NCBI RefSeq assembly: GCF_022230955.1
Contig: NZ_JAKKFI010000054.1
Span: 1-64,000 of the forward strand
From: Micromonospora cabrerizensis
GTDB lineage: Bacteria; Actinomycetota; Actinomycetes; Mycobacteriales; Micromonosporaceae
Direction of reading: 5' to 3'
DNA length: 64,000 nucleotides
Position 1 is the stretch's first letter, and the number at the start of each line of letters is the position of its first letter. The notes below the pieces were generated by a model that saw only the letters and a list, made by a program, of their open reading frames with translations, did not search any database and was not told the DNA's origin. The translations under genes and the position numbers were made by a program. Of this stretch, positions 61,828-64,000 are shown in pieces.

Positions 61828-61952
61828 GCACCACCGAGCCGTCCCACATCTTGACCCACCATTTAGTGAGGCCCATCTATATTGACGTTTGACGTTGACG
61901 GCGACAGGATCTTGGCACCACCACCCCACCGTTATCCCGTCTGGGAGGCGCC

Positions 61953-62846
61953 ATGACCCGTCCCCGCCTGCCCCTCCTGCGGGCAGCCACCCGGCTGGCC
62001 GCACTCGCCCTGGCCACCGCCGGCGTGCTGTTCACCGTCGCCACACCCGCCAGCGCGGCCGTGCCCACCGGCCGCTACGTCGCGCTGGGTGACTCGTACA
62101 CCTCAGGGCCCCTGATTCCCTCCCAGGTCGACCTGAACTGTCTGCGGTCCAGCCGTAACTATCCGTCGCTGGTGGCCGCAGCCGCCGGCTCGTCGTCGTT
62201 CGCCGACGTGAGCTGTTCCGGGGCCACCACGGAGGACATCCTCGTCGGCGGCAGCGGCGCGTTGGGCACCGCACTGCCCCCACAACTGAGCGCGGTGACG
62301 TCCAGCACCGCACTTGTGACGGTGCAGATCGGCGGCAACGACATCGGCTTCTCCGGCATCATCACCGACTGTGCGGAGGCGAGCCTCAGCAGCCCGCTCG
62401 GCTCACCGTGCAAGAACCGTTTCACCGCCGGAGGCGTCGACCAGTTGCAGGCGAGGATCGTCGCCGCGACGCCGAAGGTGACCGCTGTGCTCCAGGCGGT
62501 CCGCCAGGCCGCGCCGGGCGCGCGGGTCGTGGTGCTGGGATATCCGGCGATCCTGCCGGACACCGGGTACGGGTGCTGGCCGGTCGTTCCGATCGCCTAC
62601 CAGGACGTGCCGTACCTGCGTGGCGTCGAGAAGTCGCTCAACGCCATGCTGGCCAGCGCCGCGAGCGCCAACGGTGCCACCTACGCCGACGTGTACACCC
62701 CGTCGATCGGCCGCGACGCGTGCAAGAGCAGCGGCACCCGGTGGGTCGAGGGGCTGGTGCCGCAGAACTCGGCCGCCCCGTTCCACCCGAACGCCCGTGG
62801 TGAGCAGGGCATGGCCACCGCCCTGCTGGCCAGGCTGAACAGCTGA
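61953..62846 (+). CDS. Secreted SGNH-hydrolase esterase/lipase
   Basis: 297 residues; GGGAGG four bases before ATG. Signal peptide to ~36 (ATPASAA). Block I GDSYTSG (~47) with the nucleophile Ser, block III GGND (~128) and block V PFHPNARGE with the catalytic His (~275) define the family, close to Streptomyces extracellular SGNH lipases. Six cysteines in the mature part fit three disulfides. It hydrolyses esters outside the cell. Confidence 0.93.
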   Translation: MTRPRLPLLRAATRLAALALATAGVLFTVATPASAAVPTGRYVALGDSYTSGPLIPSQVDLNCLRSSRNYPSLVAAAAGSSSFADVSCSGATTEDILVGGSGALGTALPPQLSAVTSSTALVTVQIGGNDIGFSGIITDCAEASLSSPLGSPCKNRFTAGGVDQLQARIVAATPKVTAVLQAVRQAAPGARVVVLGYPAILPDTGYGCWPVVPIAYQDVPYLRGVEKSLNAMLASAASANGATYADVYTPSIGRDACKSSGTRWVEGLVPQNSAAPFHPNARGEQGMATALLARLNS

Positions 62847-62864
62847 CCCCGACCGCGATCGGTT

Positions 62865-62898
62865 GAGCCTGCCCCGTCGCCAGCGGCGGGGCAGGCTC
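62865..62898 (+). terminator. 12-bp hairpin after the SGNH esterase
   Basis: Arms GAGCCTGCCCCG (62,865-62,876) and CGGGGCAGGCTC (62,887-62,898), 10-base loop with three further possible pairs, 19 bases after the stop. Confidence 0.75.
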
Positions 62899-63047
62899 AC
62901 GGCTGCCCTCGTCACGGTCTGACCCGCGCCTTCGCCCTGGTCTCGGCCCTGGGGCGCTCAGGAGGCGACCGGTTGCGCGCACCGACGAGATCGGTCGAAC
63001 GACCGGGCGGTGCTTGAGATCGGGAAGTCCGGGGTATCGGAAGCTTT

Positions 63048-64000
63048 ATGCCGAGTGTGGGGCAAGTCGTCGGAGACCGTTACCGTCTGGTCGAAAGCAT
63101 CGCCAGTGGCGGTATGGGTGACGTGTGGCGGGCCGTCGACGAAACCCTGGACCGCTGCGTGGCGGTCAAGATGCTGCAACCCCGGCTGGTCACCGACGCC
63201 GGCTTCGGCGAGCGGTTCCGCCGCGAGGCCCGGGCGATGGCGGCCCTGCGTCACCCGGGTGTCGCCCAGGTCTACGACTACGGTGAGGTGTCCCGTTCCG
63301 GAGCGCCGGTCCTCGCCTACATCGTGATGGAATGCGTGCAGGGGCAGCCCCTGTCGCAGCGGATCGCCGAGGTTGGTCGGCTGGAGGTCGCCGAGGCGAT
63401 GTCGATCGCCGCGCAGACCGCCCGTGCCCTCCAGGCGGCGCACGACGCCGGGGTCATCCACCGGGACGTCAAGCCCAGCAACTTGGTCATCGAGCCGGAC
63501 GGGCACGTCGTCCTCGTCGATTTCGGCGTCGCGGTGACGCAGGAGGCGGTGAGCCTGACCGGCACGAACCAGGTCGTCGGCACCGCCCTGTACATGGCTC
63601 CGGAGCAGATCGCGAAGAACGAGATCTCCCCGGCGATCGACATCTACGCGCTCGGCGCCGTCGTCTACCACTGCCTCGCCGGCCGTCCGCCGCACCAGGG
63701 CGAGACCGCCCTCGCGGTGGCGCTGCGGCACCTCGAAGAGGAACCGTCGCCGCTGCCCGAGGACGTTCCGGAGGCGGTCCGGAGGCTGGTCGCCACCGCG
63801 ATGGCCAAGGAGCCCGCCCACCGCTTTCCGACGGCGGCGGCCATGGCCACGGCGGCGCAGGCAATCGCCGACCCGTCCGACCTGCTGCGGACCGCCACCG
63901 GGGCGACCGCGATCGGGGCGCCGGTCGCGCACCCGGTTGCCCGGCGTTCCATTCCCGGCGGCGCGACGCGTCGGGCGGGCAGTCCCGGGTCCACCGGGCT
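63048..64000 (+). CDS. PknB-type serine/threonine protein kinase (partial, runs off the right edge)
   Basis: At least 317 residues from ATG 63,048; still open at 64,000. All kinase motifs are intact: ASGGMGDVWRA glycine loop (~18), VAVKML lysine (~40), HRDVKPSN catalytic loop (~137), DFG, the activation segment with T residues (VSLTGTNQVVGTALYMAPEQ) and DIYALGAVVYHCLAGRPP. The stretch after ~270 is Ala/Thr/Pro-rich juxtamembrane linker; a membrane span or sensor domain would lie outside the window. The entry GDRYRLVESIASGGMGDVW is the actinobacterial PknB group. Confidence 0.93.
   Translation, partial: MPSVGQVVGDRYRLVESIASGGMGDVWRAVDETLDRCVAVKMLQPRLVTDAGFGERFRREARAMAALRHPGVAQVYDYGEVSRSGAPVLAYIVMECVQGQPLSQRIAEVGRLEVAEAMSIAAQTARALQAAHDAGVIHRDVKPSNLVIEPDGHVVLVDFGVAVTQEAVSLTGTNQVVGTALYMAPEQIAKNEISPAIDIYALGAVVYHCLAGRPPHQGETALAVALRHLEEEPSPLPEDVPEAVRRLVATAMAKEPAHRFPTAAAMATAAQAIADPSDLLRTATGATAIGAPVAHPVARRSIPGGATRRAGSPGSTG

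Overview
The window is very GC-rich with strong G/C bias at third codon positions. Its gene content is that of a soil actinomycete: modular type I PKS, single-chain acyl-CoA carboxylase, MocR regulators, GH62/GH67/GH95 enzymes and a PknB-type kinase. Many gene families fit Micromonosporaceae (Micromonospora-like); this is inference from gene types, not from a marker gene. The first ~100 bases look like a degraded contig end. No tRNA, rRNA, CRISPR array or insertion sequence was recognised.

Region 1 (1-18,753) is the edge of a type I polyketide locus with its precursor supply. It holds a C-terminal PKS protein (part of one module plus a full module, both malonyl-type, the last KR dead, C-terminal docking tail, no thioesterase) and methylmalonyl-CoA mutase mutA/mutB. 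On the minus strand follow a Sfp-type phosphopantetheinyl transferase, a small DUF5988-like protein and a 1,800-residue fused biotin carboxylase-BCCP-carboxyltransferase. The three promoter gaps of the minus-strand genes share the octamer CCCCTAGC, which suggests one regulon.

Region 2 (18,818-37,092) is the most interesting part. Fifteen tightly packed plus-strand genes (20,557-35,636) lie between two MocR/GntR-aminotransferase regulators. They encode a TrpE/PabB-like chorismate amination subunit and its glutaminase, an SDR, a PaaK-like adenylating enzyme, a BacA-like (prephenate decarboxylase family) protein, an amidohydrolase, two MFS exporters, a solo B3/4 (PheRS editing domain) protein, an ATP-grasp ligase, a TrpB2-type PLP enzyme, an iron-sulfur-flavoprotein-like reductase, a small cupin, an AroQ chorismate mutase and a UbiD decarboxylase. 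The set reads as a pathway that takes chorismate through amination and/or Claisen rearrangement and non-aromatising decarboxylation to an unusual amino acid, couples it as a peptide by ATP-grasp chemistry, exports it, and perhaps protects the host by tRNA editing. It resembles bacilysin and stravidin/amiclenomycin logic but matches no cluster I know.

Region 3 (37,188-39,511) is a minus-strand set of small proteins headed by a WXG-domain protein. Region 4 (39,999-53,941) is plant-polysaccharide use: GH95, a secreted multidomain GH67 alpha-glucuronidase, a LacI regulator, a complete ABC importer and an FGGY kinase. Matching LacI-type operators (GGCAAnnnGTTG core) sit before the GH67, ABC and kinase genes. 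Region 5 (54,040-64,000) is mixed housekeeping and secreted functions: methyltransferase, a broken VOC gene, epoxide hydrolase, OsmC, a lipoprotein, CBM2-GH62 arabinofuranosidase behind a CebR-like box, a RibD-like reductase, an SGNH esterase and a PknB-type kinase that runs off the right edge.
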